Shown: in pieces, positions 9,144-19,123 of the stretch
How the letters are laid out: every line of letters starts with the position of its first letter
How positions within the stretch are numbered: the first letter of the stretch is position 1
NCBI RefSeq assembly: GCF_001422665.1
Contig: NZ_LMLU01000007.1
Span: 60,892 to 124,891 of the forward strand
DNA: 64,000 nucleotides
Reading direction: 5' to 3'
Source of the DNA: Arthrobacter sp. Leaf234
Lineage (GTDB): Bacteria > Actinomycetota > Actinomycetes > Actinomycetales > Micrococcaceae
Program-made: the position numbers and the translations under genes
The notes under the pieces: generated by a model
Told to the model about the DNA's origin: nothing
Databases searched by the model: none
The model's input: only the letters and a program-made list of their open reading frames with translations

Positions 9144-10991
9144 GTGACAGAGAGTCAGCAATCCGACGAAACGACCATCGGCCTCGGGACGCAGCAGGAC
9201 GCTGCGGAGGCCGACGGTGCCATGGGCGACCGCCCCTCGACCTCCGGCACGGAGGACGCCCCGGCGGCTCAGGCCGACGAAGCCCCGGCGGCTCAGGCCG
9301 ACGAAGCCCCGGCGGCTCCGGCGGACGCCCCCGCTGCTCCCGCGGACGAGGTGGTCGAGGACGGATCCGCCGCGGATCATGACGCGACGGCGGATGAGGC
9401 GTCCGCCGGCACGGCGGACCCGGTGGCCACCGAGGCCACCGAGGCCACCGAGGCCACCGAGGCCACCGAGGTCGACGAGGTCGCGGCTCCGGCCGACGCC
9501 GCAGCAGCGGACGACGCCGGGACCTCGGAAGCCGAGGCGACAGCGGACGACGTCGCGACGACGACCGAAGCGACCGGGACGACCGAGCCCGCTCCGCCCC
9601 TCGCCGCAGAACCCGCTCCCCTCAGCACCCCCTCCCCCCGCCTCGCGGCTCCCAAGCCGCCGCTGCCCACCGCCATGACGCCGCGGCCGCTGAAGAAGAC
9701 CGCCCAGCCCGTCGTCGCTCCACCCGCGCACAGCACCTCCCTCGAGGAGGCCGCGAAGTTCGCACGTGTCGAGGAGGACGGCCATGTCTTCCTCCTCGTC
9801 GACGGCGAGGAGCACGCGGTGGGCCAGTACCCCGATGCGACGCGTGACGAGGCGCTCGGCTACTTCGTCCGGAAGTACGACGACGTCGTCAGCCAGGTCG
9901 CCCTGCTCGAACAGCGTGTCCAGGCCAAGGCGCCGTCGTCGGACATGACCAAGACCGCCAAGCATCTGCGCGCGCAGGTCGGCGAACGCAAGATGGTCGG
10001 CGACGTGCTCGCCCTGGAGGCGCGGATCGACGCACTCCTCGCGGAGATCGGCGGTCTCGAGAAGGCCGAACGCGCCGTGCAGGACGAGCTCAAGGCGAAG
10101 GAACTCGCTGCCCGCGAAGCCATCGTCGCGGAGGCCGAGGAGCTCTCGGGGCGCGATCCTTCCACCGTGCAGTGGAAGGCCAGCAGCACGCGCATGAACG
10201 AGCTGTTCGAGCTGTGGAAGGCTGCCCAGAAGAACGGGCCGCGCCTGGGCCGCGGTACGGAGGACGCCCTGTGGAAGCGGTTCCGCTCGGCCCGCACCGT
10301 GTTCGACCGCCACCGCCGCGCATACTTCTCCCAGCTGGACAACGACAACGCCGAGGCCAAGCAGGCCAAGGAAGCGCTCATCAAGCGCGCGGAGCAGCTG
10401 TCCACCTCCACCGACTGGGGCCAGACCGCCGCCGAGTACCGGCGCCTGATGGACGAGTGGAAGGCGTCGAAGCGCGCCAGCCGCAAGGACGACGACGCCC
10501 TGTGGGCCCGCTTCCGGGCAGCGCAGGACCGCTTCTTCGAGGCCCGCAAGGCCGTCAACGAGGCAGTCGACGAGGAGTACGCAGGGAACCTCGTGGCGAA
10601 GGAGGCCCTGCTGAAGGAAGCCCAGCAGATCCTGCCGATCCGCGACCTCGCCGCCGCCAAGAAGGCACTGCAGTCCATCCGTGACCGCTGGGACGAGGCC
10701 GGCAAGGTGCCCCGCGCGGACATGGGCCGGATCGATGCCGGTCTCCGCCAGGTCGAGGACGCCGTGAAGTCTGCGGATGACGAGCACTGGACGAAGACGA
10801 ATCCCGAGACGAAGGCGCGCACCAACAGTGCGCTCAGCCAGCTCGAGGGGACGATCGCGCAGCTCCGCGAGGACCTCGCCTCGGCCGAGCGTGCGGGCAA
10901 CGCGAAGAAGATCGCCGGCGCGCGCGAAGCCCTCGCCGCTCGCGAACAGTGGCTGGAGATGCTGCAGAAGTCCGCCCAGGACTTCTCCTAG
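9144..10991 (+). CDS. DUF349 domain-containing protein with acidic low-complexity N-terminus
   Basis: Cytosolic protein of 615 residues. Residues 1-190 are Ala/Pro/Asp/Glu-rich and contain tandem repeats (DEAPAAQA units, ATE units). The remainder is helical and charged, with at least four DUF349 repeats recognisable by W-x-K and LW-x-RF patterns (for example VQWKASSTRMNELFELWKAA, LWKRFRSARTVFDRHR, LWARFRAAQDRFFEARK). DUF349 proteins have no firmly known biochemical role; coiled-coil scaffolding is one possibility. The GTG start is used because it gives the MTESQQSDE start; an upstream SD is weak (GAAAG). A strong terminator follows immediately. Confidence 0.85.
   Translation: MTESQQSDETTIGLGTQQDAAEADGAMGDRPSTSGTEDAPAAQADEAPAAQADEAPAAPADAPAAPADEVVEDGSAADHDATADEASAGTADPVATEATEATEATEATEVDEVAAPADAAAADDAGTSEAEATADDVATTTEATGTTEPAPPLAAEPAPLSTPSPRLAAPKPPLPTAMTPRPLKKTAQPVVAPPAHSTSLEEAAKFARVEEDGHVFLLVDGEEHAVGQYPDATRDEALGYFVRKYDDVVSQVALLEQRVQAKAPSSDMTKTAKHLRAQVGERKMVGDVLALEARIDALLAEIGGLEKAERAVQDELKAKELAAREAIVAEAEELSGRDPSTVQWKASSTRMNELFELWKAAQKNGPRLGRGTEDALWKRFRSARTVFDRHRRAYFSQLDNDNAEAKQAKEALIKRAEQLSTSTDWGQTAAEYRRLMDEWKASKRASRKDDDALWARFRAAQDRFFEARKAVNEAVDEEYAGNLVAKEALLKEAQQILPIRDLAAAKKALQSIRDRWDEAGKVPRADMGRIDAGLRQVEDAVKSADDEHWTKTNPETKARTNSALSQLEGTIAQLREDLASAERAGNAKKIAGAREALAAREQWLEMLQKSAQDFS
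9261..9470 (+). repeat. in-frame tandem repeats in the DUF349 gene
   Basis: Two full 24-bp units (CCGGCGGCTCAGGCCGACGA + AGCC) and a diverged third begin at 9261. Five exact 9-bp units GCCACCGAG run from 9426 to 9470 and encode an Ala-Thr-Glu array. All are multiples of three, so copy-number change keeps the frame. Confidence 0.9.
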
Positions 10992-11024
10992 CCGGGGGCC
11001 GGTCCGCCGGCCGCCGAGCCACCA

Positions 11025-11066
11025 GCCCTCCGGCGCCGTTGTCCACATCGGCGCCGGAGGGCTTTT
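11025..11066 (+). terminator. intrinsic terminator after the DUF349 gene
   Basis: A perfect 13-bp stem (GCCCTCCGGCGCC and its complement) encloses a 12-base loop and is followed directly by TTTT. It lies 34 bases after the DUF349 stop codon and is one of the clearest intrinsic terminators in the window. Confidence 0.92.
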
Positions 11067-11097
11067 GCGTCGAGGCCGTCCTCGCGATGCTGGACCA

Positions 11098-11745
11098 ATG
11101 CCTCCCCTCGACAGTGCCGACGTCGCAGCACCCCCGGAACGCCATCTGGGGGCAGGCGCCGTCCCGGTGACGTCGACCGGCGGCGCCCTGTTCCACGCAG
11201 GCGAGATCTTCACCTCGGCCGAGCTGCAGGCCATGCGGCTCGACGGCCTCGTCCGCCTCGTGATCGGGGACTCCTACCTCCGCAGCGACTTCCGGGAGGA
11301 TCCTGCCACCAGGTCCCGGGCGGCGGCACACAGCGTCCCGCACTCTGTGCGCCCCCGTGTGGCGCTCGGTCGATCCTGCGCGGCGTGGATCTACGGCTGC
11401 GCGGCTCCTCCGAGCGTGATCAGCCTCGTGACGGACCATCGGCGCCGCACGACCGCCCTCCCGCCCTTCTCGCCCGCCGTCATGCACCAGGTGGCGCTCG
11501 GGCCGTTCGACGTCAACCTCGTGGGTGGCGTATCCGTGACGACACCGCTCAGGACGGCGCTGGACATCGCCGTGCACGGAGAGGAGCGGGATGCGGTGGA
11601 GATCCTGCGCGCCATCGGGTCCTCGGCCACCCTGGACTGCCCGCTCCGGCTGGTGGAGGTGGCCCTGGCCAGGACCGCGCGCGTGCCGGGGAAGACCCGG
11701 GCACTGGAGCGGCTGCGTCAGGCCCGGGGTCCACATCGTGACTGA
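11098..11745 (+). CDS. AbiEi-like (type IV antitoxin-related) protein
   Basis: Protein of 215 residues resembling actinobacterial AbiEi-family proteins: a LFHAGEIFTSAELQAMRLDGLVRLV segment like the winged-helix N-terminus, a VALGRSCAAWIYGC segment, and a central SVTTPLRTALDIAVH region. In true AbiE systems an AbiEi antitoxin is paired with the AbiEii nucleotidyltransferase toxin; no such partner is seen on either side, so a role as antitoxin is doubtful. No Shine-Dalgarno sequence precedes the ATG, but GATGCT ends 6 bases before it, compatible with a leaderless mRNA. Convergent with relA, separated by 112 bases. Confidence 0.65.
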   Translation: MPPLDSADVAAPPERHLGAGAVPVTSTGGALFHAGEIFTSAELQAMRLDGLVRLVIGDSYLRSDFREDPATRSRAAAHSVPHSVRPRVALGRSCAAWIYGCAAPPSVISLVTDHRRRTTALPPFSPAVMHQVALGPFDVNLVGGVSVTTPLRTALDIAVHGEERDAVEILRAIGSSATLDCPLRLVEVALARTARVPGKTRALERLRQARGPHRD

Positions 11746-11857
11746 GCGCGGGCCATGCGACGACGCCGGGCAGCCCGCCCATGTCGTCCCGCCGGACACC
11801 TGCAGTTTCAGGACCGGACGAATCCGGGTACCGGCGCTGCGGCCGGCAGTGCTTCGA

Positions 11858-14269
11858 TCAGCGGCGCTGCGACCCCGTCGTCCGGTACACGTCGAAGACG
11901 CCGTCGATGCGGCGCACGGCACTCAGGATGTGGTTCAGGTACTTGGGATCGCCCATCTCGAAGGCGAACCGCGACATGGCGACCCGGTCCGAGGACGTGT
12001 TCACGTTCGCCGCCAGGATGTTCACGTGGTTCTCGGCGAGCACGCTCGTGACGTCCGAGAGCAGGCTCTTGCGGTCCAGCGCCTCGACCTGGATCTCCAC
12101 GAGGAACACGCTGGACTGCGTGGGCGCCCAGTCGACCGGCACGATCCGGTCCGGCTGGTCCCTCAGCTCCGCCACGTTCCGGCAGTCGTTCCGGTGCACC
12201 GAGACGCCGGAGCCGCGCGTGACGAACCCGATGATGGGGTCCGGCGGGACGGGCGTGCAGCACCGGGCTAGCTTGACCCAGACATCACCGACACCGCGGA
12301 CCGTCACACCGGAGTCGGAGAACTTCGGCCTCCGGGGCTGCGTGGCAACCGCGGTCTCCGCGATCTTCTCCTCCGCGCTCTCATGACCGCCCATCAGCGC
12401 GACGAGGTGCTCGATCACGTTCTGCGCGGACGTGTGGCCATCGCCCACCGCCGCGTACAGCGCGGCGATGTCCTGGTGTTTCAGCTCCTCCGCGACCGAC
12501 ATGAGGGCGCTGTGCGTCATCATGCGCTGCAGCGGCAGGTTCTGCTTGCGCATGGCGCGCGTCAGCAGCTCCTTGCCCTTGTCGATCGCCTCCTCGCGGC
12601 GTTCCTTGGTGAACCACTGGCGGATCTTGTTCCGGGCGCGGGGACTCTTGACGAAGCCCTGCCAGTCCTGGCTGGGGCCGGCCCCCTCGGCCTTCGAGGT
12701 GAAGATCTCCACCCAGTCGCCGTGGTTCAGCTCGCTGTTGAGCGGCACCAGCTTCCCGTTGACCCGGGCGCCGATGGTCCGGTGCCCCACCTCGGTATGG
12801 ACCGCGTACGCGTAGTCCACGGGCGTGGACCCGGCCGGCAGCGCCATGACCTCACCCTTCGGGGTGAACACGAACACCTCGCGCGCATTGATCTCGAAGC
12901 GCAGCGAATCGAGGAACTCGTTCGGGTCGGACGTCTCCTGCTGCCAGTCGACGAGGCTGCGGAGCCACCCCATGTCGCCGTTCTCCGGGGTCTCGAGCTG
13001 CCGCCCGCCGCTCTTGTACTTCCAGTGCGCCGCGACGCCGTACTCGGCGCGGCGGTGCATGTCGTGCGTCCGGATCTGGATCTCCACCGGCTTCCCGCCG
13101 GGGCCGATCACCGTGGTGTGCAGCGACTGGTACATGTTGAACTTCGGCATCGCGATGTAGTCCTTGAACCGCCCGGGCAGGGGGTTCCAGCGGGAATGCA
13201 GCGAGCCGAGGGTCGCGTAGCAGTCGCGCACGCTGTCCACCAGCACGCGCACGCCCATCAGGTCATGGATGTCGTCGAAGTCCTTGCCGCGCACGATCAT
13301 CTTCTGGTAGATCGAGTAGTAGTGCTTGGGCCGCCCGGTGATGGTGGCCTTGATCTTCACCGCGCGGAGATCCTCCTCGACCTGGTTCCGCACGAGGCTC
13401 AGGTGCTTCTCCCGCTCGGGGGTCCTGTCCCCCACCATCCGGACGATCTCCTCGTACACCTTCGGATGCAGCGCGGCGAAGGAGAGATCCTCCAGCTCCC
13501 ACTTGATGGTGTTCATGCCGAGGCGGTGGGCGAGGGGCGCGAAGATCTCGAGGGTCTCCCGCGCCTTCTTCGCCGAGGATGCCGGGGAGACGAAGCGCCA
13601 GGTCCGGGCGTTGTGCAGCCGGTCGGCGAGCTTGATGACCAGCACCCGGATGTCCTTGGCCATGGCGACGACCATCTTGCGGACTGTCTCGGCCTGGGCG
13701 GCATCCCCGAAGGAGACCTTGTCCAGCTTCGTCACGCCGTCGACCAGCATGGCGACCTCCGCGCCGAAATCACGCTTCAGTTCGTCCAGGGTGTAGGAGG
13801 TGTCCTCGACGGTGTCGTGCAGCAGCGCTGCCGCCAGCGTGGTGCCGGTCATGCCGAGCTCCGCGAGGATGGTCGCGACGGCCACAGGGTGCGTGATGTA
13901 GGGGTCGCCGCTCTTCCGCGTCTGGCCCTCGTGGCTGCGCTCGGCAACCAGGTAGGCGCGCTGGATGAGGTCCAGGTCCTCCTTGGGGTTGTTGGCGCGT
14001 ACGGTGCGCAGGAGCGGCTCGAGGACGGGCGAGTACCCGGAGGAACCCCTTCCGGTGAGTCGCGCGATCCTGGCGCGGGTACGGCCGCGGCGGCCGGGGG
14101 CGACTTCGCCGGCGCTGCTCGCGGAAGGCGCGGACGACGGCGACGCGGGTTGCACGAGCCCCCGGGCTGCAGGCTGCGGGACCTCGGTGGTGACAGGCCC
14201 CGTGCCCTCGGCCGGGACGACGTCCTGGGCGTCACCGGGCCGCACTGCGGGATTCACCGCTTCAGCCAT
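11858..14269 (-). CDS. relA: bifunctional (p)ppGpp synthetase / hydrolase
   Basis: Rel-family stringent-response enzyme of 803 residues. After an Ala/Pro/Ser-rich N-terminal extension of about 75 residues comes the hydrolase HD domain (HDTVED at 151-156), the synthetase domain ([28 protein letters not shown] region), the TGS domain ([25 protein letters not shown]), a helical domain, the Cys-rich zinc-finger-like segment ([12 protein letters not shown]...HRNDC) and a C-terminal ACT domain. Both catalytic halves look intact, so it should make and degrade (p)ppGpp. The ATG with GGAGGGG upstream is preferred over an ATG five codons earlier. A TAGACT hexamer (minus strand, 14340-14345) is a possible -10. 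Confidence 0.95.
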   Translation of the reverse strand: MAEAVNPAVRPGDAQDVVPAEGTGPVTTEVPQPAARGLVQPASPSSAPSASSAGEVAPGRRGRTRARIARLTGRGSSGYSPVLEPLLRTVRANNPKEDLDLIQRAYLVAERSHEGQTRKSGDPYITHPVAVATILAELGMTGTTLAAALLHDTVEDTSYTLDELKRDFGAEVAMLVDGVTKLDKVSFGDAAQAETVRKMVVAMAKDIRVLVIKLADRLHNARTWRFVSPASSAKKARETLEIFAPLAHRLGMNTIKWELEDLSFAALHPKVYEEIVRMVGDRTPEREKHLSLVRNQVEEDLRAVKIKATITGRPKHYYSIYQKMIVRGKDFDDIHDLMGVRVLVDSVRDCYATLGSLHSRWNPLPGRFKDYIAMPKFNMYQSLHTTVIGPGGKPVEIQIRTHDMHRRAEYGVAAHWKYKSGGRQLETPENGDMGWLRSLVDWQQETSDPNEFLDSLRFEINAREVFVFTPKGEVMALPAGSTPVDYAYAVHTEVGHRTIGARVNGKLVPLNSELNHGDWVEIFTSKAEGAGPSQDWQGFVKSPRARNKIRQWFTKERREEAIDKGKELLTRAMRKQNLPLQRMMTHSALMSVAEELKHQDIAALYAAVGDGHTSAQNVIEHLVALMGGHESAEEKIAETAVATQPRRPKFSDSGVTVRGVGDVWVKLARCCTPVPPDPIIGFVTRGSGVSVHRNDCRNVAELRDQPDRIVPVDWAPTQSSVFLVEIQVEALDRKSLLSDVTSVLAENHVNILAANVNTSSDRVAMSRFAFEMGDPKYLNHILSAVRRIDGVFDVYRTTGSQRR

Positions 14270-14363
14270 GCACAGCCCCTCCATCTCGGTATCGGACCCT
14301 GGAAGGACTCAAGATGCCACAGGTCGGGTCGCACATCCAAGTCTAGCCGGGCTTTTCACCGCA

Positions 14364-14399
14364 CCGGCCGCAGCATCCCCTGAAGGATGCGACGGCCGG
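14364..14399 (-). terminator. imperfect hairpin, possible terminator of the sec operon
   Basis: CCGGCCG-CAGCATCC and GGATGCGA-CGGCCGG form an imperfect stem with a short loop, located about 70 bases after the secF stop in its direction of transcription. There is no U-tract, so this is a moderate call. Confidence 0.45.
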
Positions 14400-14466
14400 A
14401 GCAGCGCGTCGGAGTCGTCGCCGGGGTCGTCGATGCGCTCGGCGGATCAGCGTTCCGGCGCTGCGG

Positions 14467-15465
14467 TCAGGCGGCAGCGGCCTCCATGGAGCGGCGGTTC
14501 AGGACCTTCTTCTCCTGCTTCCTCAGTTCGGGCTCGTTGAGCCGCAGCGCCGCGTACAGGGGGGCTGCGATGAAGATGGTACCGAGCGTGCCGAGGATGA
14601 TGCCGATGAACAGTGCCAGGGAGAGGTCCTGGAGGGTGCCCGCCCCCAGGACGAACGCACCGATGAACAGGATCGAGGCGACCGGGAGGATGGCCACGAC
14701 CGACGTGTTGATGGAGCGCACCAGGGTCTGGTTGACGGCGAGGTTGACCTGCTCGGCGAAGGTCCGTTTCGTGGAGATGGTCACGTCCGCGGTGTTCTCC
14801 CGGATCTTGTCGAACACCACCACCGTGTCGTAGAGGGCGTAGCTCAGGATGGTCAGGAAGCCGATGATCGCCGAGGGTGTGACCTCGAAGTCACTGAGCG
14901 AGTACAGGCCGGCCGTGACGACCATGACCACCACGAGGGCCGCCATGGCGGCGAGGGACATCTTCCACGTGCGGAAGTAGATGCCCATCAGGATCGCGGC
15001 CAGGACCACGAACACCCCGAACCCGATCAGCGCCTGGCGGCTGACGTCCTCGCCCCAGGTCGGGCCGACGAAGCTCGACGTGACCTGGTCCTCCCCGACA
15101 CCGTAGCCGGCGACCAGGTTGTCGCGGACGCTGAGGGTCTCGTCGTCGGAGAGCCGCTCGGTCTGGATGCGCATGGTGTCCGCGGCGATGTTCGTCACGC
15201 GAGGCACGGCGTCGGGAACGACATCGGTCACGGCCTGCTCACCGACGGCCACCTCCGTGTTCTCCGTCGCCGACACGGTGAACTCCGAACCGCCGCGGAA
15301 GTCGATACCGAGGTTGAAGCCACCCTTGACCACGGGGATGACGATCGAGACGAGGAGGGCGATCCCCGCGATCAGGAACCAGAGGTTCCGCTTGGCGACG
15401 AAAGGATACGAGCGCTTGCCCGAGTAGAGCTCGTTGCCGAAGGTGGCGAAGCTGGTGCGGCTCAT
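14467..15465 (-). CDS. secF: protein translocase subunit SecF
   Basis: Membrane component of the SecDF complex, which uses the proton gradient to support late stages of Sec-dependent export. The 332-residue product has the N-terminal LWFLIAGIALLVSIVIPVV helix, the GIDFRGGSEFTV motif of the first periplasmic domain and a C-terminal bundle with the conserved SYALYDTVVVFDKIREN sequence. Its ATG overlaps the secD stop (ATGA). It is the last gene of the pdxT-to-secF run. Confidence 0.96.
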   Translation of the reverse strand: MSRTSFATFGNELYSGKRSYPFVAKRNLWFLIAGIALLVSIVIPVVKGGFNLGIDFRGGSEFTVSATENTEVAVGEQAVTDVVPDAVPRVTNIAADTMRIQTERLSDDETLSVRDNLVAGYGVGEDQVTSSFVGPTWGEDVSRQALIGFGVFVVLAAILMGIYFRTWKMSLAAMAALVVVMVVTAGLYSLSDFEVTPSAIIGFLTILSYALYDTVVVFDKIRENTADVTISTKRTFAEQVNLAVNQTLVRSINTSVVAILPVASILFIGAFVLGAGTLQDLSLALFIGIILGTLGTIFIAAPLYAALRLNEPELRKQEKKVLNRRSMEAAAA

Positions 15466-17231
15466 TCGTGGGTCTCTTTCTGGGAAGAACCGGTGCGGTC
15501 GACGACGGTGGACCCCGTACGTCCGGCGAGTGCCTCCTGCTGCTCCGCGCGGCGGCGCTCGGCGATGGTCAGGCGGCGTTCCGCCTCACCGGAGGCGCCC
15601 TTGTTCCTGGCGCGGGTCGTGGCGGCCGGCGCGGGAACGGTGGCGCCGGGCTCACGGAGCCTGCCTGCTCCCCGGTAGAGGGGAATGCCCCCGAGGCGGC
15701 GGGGATCGAGGCCGGACCACGGGTGGCCCTCACCGAAGAACTTCGTCCTCGCGAGGAGCCGCAGCACGGGGTGCGTGAACAGGAAGACGACGATCAGGTC
15801 GGCGATGGCGGTCAGGCCGAGGGTGAAGGCGAAGCCACGGACGTTGCCCACGGCGACGAAGTAGAGCACCAGCGCGGCGAGGAGGTTGACGGCCTTCGAG
15901 GCGAGGACGGTGCGCTTGGCCCGGCGCCACCCGTTCTCGACGGCGGAGACGAGCCCGCGCCCGTCACGCAGCTCGTCGCGGATGCGTTCGAAGTACACGA
16001 TGAACGAGTCCGCGGTCTGGCCGATAGCCACGATCAGGCCTGCGACACCGGCGAGTGAGAGACGGTAGTTCTCCGTCCAGCCGAGGATGCAGATGGCCAG
16101 GTAGGTCAGGACGCCCGCGACGACGAGCGACGCGATGGTGACCAGCCCGAGGAGGCGGTACTGGAACATCGAGTACACGGCGACGAGGAGCAGGCCGATC
16201 AGCCCGGCGATCAGGCCCAGGCGGAGCTGGTCCGCACCGAGGGTCGCGGAGATCTGCTGCTCGCTCTGGATCTCGAAGCTGATCGGCAGCGCGCCGTACT
16301 TGAGCTGCTCGGCCAGCGCCGCGGCGGACTCCTCGGTGAAGTTGCCGCTGATCTGGGGATTGCCGTCGGGGATCACGGCGTTGGTGGTGGGCGCGGAGAC
16401 GATCCGGCCGTCGAGCACGATGGCGAACTGGTTCCGTGGGTCCCCGTCGCCGAGGGCGAAGAGGCGCTCGGTGACCTCGCGGAAGATCTGCGTGCCCTCG
16501 TCGTTGAAGTCGATGTTGACGGCCCAGGTGTTGAGCGCCTGGCCCTGGGCACCCCGCTGCAGCCCGTAACTCGCGGTCGAGATGTCCGTGCCCGGTACCT
16601 CGACCGGGCCGAGGATGTACTTGCCCTGGGTGTCTGGCTCGCAGGCGACCATGGGCTCGTCGGCGGGCGCCGGTTCCTCCGCGGGCTCGAGTGCGGCCGG
16701 ATCGAGGCAGTCGAGCGCCTCGAACTCCTTGTACAGCTCCGGGGTGATCCAGTTCGGATCGCTGGCGTCCTGCGGCTCGGCCGCGGGCTGGGGCAGCTGG
16801 TCGTCGGGCGTCGGCGTCTCGGCGGCGGGCGCCTGACCGGGTCCGCCGGCGAGGACCGGCCGGAACTCCATCTGCGCGGATGCCTGGATCAGGTCCCGCG
16901 TCTCCGGGTCAGGGGTGCCCGGGAGGGACACGATCACGTTCTGGCCGGACTGGGTGTTGATCTCGGCTTCGGCGACGCCTGAGCCGTCGACACGCTGGCG
17001 GATGATCTCGACGGCCTGGTCGAGCTGCTCGGGCGTGATCTCGCTGCCGCCCTGGACCCGGGGGGCGAGGATCATCTGGGTGCCGCCCTCGAGGTCGAGG
17101 GCCAGGCGCGGGCTCCAGCTGGCCGTGCTCCAGATGGAGCCCGAGCCGAGGAGGATCGCGAGCAGTGCGGTCAGTACGCCCAGCCAGACAAGTGTCCGCT
17201 TGGCTGCCGTCCCGGGACCGGTACGAGGCAT
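15462..17231 (-). CDS. secD: protein translocase subunit SecD
   Basis: Partner of SecF in the Sec export machinery. The 589-residue protein has an N-terminal helix (TLVWLGVLTALLAILLGSG), the conserved LALDLEGGTQMIL motif, a large external domain enlarged by an acidic Pro/Ala-rich insertion of roughly 90 residues, and a six-helix C-terminal bundle with GVAGLIVAIGQTADSFIVYFERIRDE. The C-terminal tail is Arg/Ala/Thr-rich and cytosolic. AAGGA precedes the ATG. YajC lies just upstream, as usual. Confidence 0.96.
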   Translation of the reverse strand: MPRTGPGTAAKRTLVWLGVLTALLAILLGSGSIWSTASWSPRLALDLEGGTQMILAPRVQGGSEITPEQLDQAVEIIRQRVDGSGVAEAEINTQSGQNVIVSLPGTPDPETRDLIQASAQMEFRPVLAGGPGQAPAAETPTPDDQLPQPAAEPQDASDPNWITPELYKEFEALDCLDPAALEPAEEPAPADEPMVACEPDTQGKYILGPVEVPGTDISTASYGLQRGAQGQALNTWAVNIDFNDEGTQIFREVTERLFALGDGDPRNQFAIVLDGRIVSAPTTNAVIPDGNPQISGNFTEESAAALAEQLKYGALPISFEIQSEQQISATLGADQLRLGLIAGLIGLLLVAVYSMFQYRLLGLVTIASLVVAGVLTYLAICILGWTENYRLSLAGVAGLIVAIGQTADSFIVYFERIRDELRDGRGLVSAVENGWRRAKRTVLASKAVNLLAALVLYFVAVGNVRGFAFTLGLTAIADLIVVFLFTHPVLRLLARTKFFGEGHPWSGLDPRRLGGIPLYRGAGRLREPGATVPAPAATTRARNKGASGEAERRLTIAERRRAEQQEALAGRTGSTVVDRTGSSQKETHE

Positions 17232-17313
17232 GGTGAGGTGTCCTTATGCTGTGGCGCCACGCGTGGCGCCGGTGTCACGACAGGCGCGGCTGAGTACCGG
17301 CCCCTGAGGAATG

Positions 17314-17961
17314 CTAGTGGTCGGGGTTCGCTTTGGGGTCGCGGGCGTCGCGCGCGTCGCGGTTGTCCCGCAGCGGCTGATCACTCTCGGGCAGCTCGCC
17401 GCCCTGCTCGCGCAGGGGGTCCGGGGTCTCGGCACCCGACACCGTGGAGGGCGAGGTGGCGGTCGCCCCGCCGGTGGCGGGCCGGTCGACACCGTCGAGC
17501 GAGGAGGCGTCGTCCGGGACGACCGCGCCGTCGTAGGCGTCGAGATCGCGCCGTGCGGCGTCATCGTCCGTACCGGGCGTGTCCTCCGCCGCGGCGGACT
17601 CCTGCTGCACGACCTTCGAGAGGGCCTGCGTATGGACGGTCGCGAAGGTGCCGGGCGACAGTTCGAGGACGGCCTTATTGTTCTCCTGGTCGATGGAGAC
17701 GATCGTGCCGAAGAGACCGAACTGCGTCATGACCTCGGTGCCCGGCTCCATCTGCGTCCGCATCTCCTTGACCTGCTGCTGCGACTTACGCTGCCGCCGG
17801 AACATGGTGAAGATCAGGAACGCCAGCGCCAGGGGCAGCAGCAGCGAGAAGATGTCGAAGGGAGGAGCATCTTCGGATGCGGTCTGGGCAACTACGTGTG
17901 CGAGCACTGGGCGAATCCGTTCGTGGGTCTGGGTGTGTGCGGCAGGGATGTGCCCCGGCAC
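17314..17961 (-). CDS. yajC: preprotein translocase subunit YajC
   Basis: Small Sec-associated membrane protein. The core has one membrane helix (FDIFSLLLPLALAFLIFTMF) followed by RRQRKSQQQVKEMRTQMEPGTEVMTQFGLFGTI, the typical YajC cytosolic domain. The C-terminal ~120 residues are an acidic Asp/Ala/Pro-rich tail, so the product (up to 215 residues) is longer than the family norm of about 100. The start is uncertain: the listed GTG has no ribosome-binding site, and an internal GTG 18 codons later would give a more typical short N-terminus, also without a good SD. Confidence 0.85.
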   Translation of the reverse strand: MPGHIPAAHTQTHERIRPVLAHVVAQTASEDAPPFDIFSLLLPLALAFLIFTMFRRQRKSQQQVKEMRTQMEPGTEVMTQFGLFGTIVSIDQENNKAVLELSPGTFATVHTQALSKVVQQESAAAEDTPGTDDDAARRDLDAYDGAVVPDDASSLDGVDRPATGGATATSPSTVSGAETPDPLREQGGELPESDQPLRDNRDARDARDPKANPDH

Positions 17962-18007
17962 ACAGACGAAGACACCAGTGTAAAGGGGAATCCTGACCGC
18001 TTCCGCG

Positions 18008-19123
18008 TCACGGGTCCGGTCGGGCCCAGCTGTCGATCGCGGATTCGCTGCCCATCAGGTCCTCCGGCGCGACGGAGAAGAGGTCCTCGGGCATGGCTGC
18101 GGCCACGGTGGCGGGCATCACGAGGCCGAGGTGCTTCCAGGCGGCGGCGGTCGCGATCCGCCCCCGCGGGGTGCGTCCCAGCATGCCCTCACGCACCAGG
18201 TAGGGCTCGGCCACGGTCTCCACGGTCTCCGGTTCCTCACCGACGGCGATGGCCAGGGTGGACAGTCCCACCGGCCCTCCGTTGAACTTGGTGATGAGGG
18301 CCGTGAGCACCGAGCGGTCGAGCCGGTCGAGCCCGCGCGCATCCACCTCGTACATGTCCAGCGCCGCACTGGCGGACCGTGCATCGATGAGGTCGACGCC
18401 GTGGACGAGCGCCCAGTCCCGGACACGCCGCAGCAGGCGGTTGGCGATACGCGGGGTCCCCCGGGAGCGGCCGGCGATCTCCGCGAAGGACGCCGAACTG
18501 ACCTTCATGTCCATCAGCATCGCGGAGCGGCGGAGCACGAGCTCGAGTTCCTCGGTGGAGTAGAACTCGAGGTGCCCCGTGAAGCCGAACCGGTCCCGGA
18601 GCGGGCCGGGAAGGAGGCCGGCTCGCGTCGTGGCTCCGACGAGCGTGAACGGCGGCAGCTCCAGGGGGATGGCGGTGGCGCCGGGTCCCTTGCCGACGAT
18701 GATGTCGACCCGGAAGTCCTCCATGGCCATGTACAGCATCTCCTCGGCGGGCCGGGACATGCGGTGGATCTCGTCGAGGAAGAGCACCTCCCCCTCCGTC
18801 AACGAGGAGAGGATCGCCGCGAGGTCACCGGCGTGCTGGATGGCGGGCCCGGAGGTGATGCGCAGCGGCGCGTTCATCTCCGCGGCGATGATCATGGCGA
18901 GGGTGGTCTTCCCGAGCCCGGGAGGGCCGGACAGCAGGACGTGGTCCGCGCTGCGCCCCCTCAGGCGGGAGGCTTCGAGCACCAGCGAGAGCTGCCGCCT
19001 GACGCGCTTCTGGCCGACGAAGTCGTCGAGGTTCTTCGGCCGGAGCGCGGCCTCGACGGCGCGGTCCTCCGGATCGGCCGCGGGCGCGACCAGCGGCACG
19101 TCCTCGGGGTGGTGGTCGGTCAT
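18008..19123 (-). CDS. ruvB: Holliday junction DNA helicase RuvB
   Basis: Motor ATPase of the RuvAB branch-migration complex. The 371-residue protein has Walker [12 protein letters not shown] (from residue 66), Walker [10 protein letters not shown], the [14 protein letters not shown] arginine-finger/sensor region and the C-terminal winged helix with TPRGR near the end. The ATG overlaps the ruvA stop (ATGA); the frame upstream of it lies within ruvA. Third of the ruvC-ruvA-ruvB set. Confidence 0.97.
   Translation of the reverse strand: MTDHHPEDVPLVAPAADPEDRAVEAALRPKNLDDFVGQKRVRRQLSLVLEASRLRGRSADHVLLSGPPGLGKTTLAMIIAAEMNAPLRITSGPAIQHAGDLAAILSSLTEGEVLFLDEIHRMSRPAEEMLYMAMEDFRVDIIVGKGPGATAIPLELPPFTLVGATTRAGLLPGPLRDRFGFTGHLEFYSTEELELVLRRSAMLMDMKVSSASFAEIAGRSRGTPRIANRLLRRVRDWALVHGVDLIDARSASAALDMYEVDARGLDRLDRSVLTALITKFNGGPVGLSTLAIAVGEEPETVETVAEPYLVREGMLGRTPRGRIATAAAWKHLGLVMPATVAAAMPEDLFSVAPEDLMGSESAIDSWARPDP

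Noticed and set aside
11039-11047. Perfect TTGTCCACA (DnaA-box consensus)
   Set aside because: It is a single copy in the loop of the terminator after the DUF349 gene, with no origin-like context; chance is likely.
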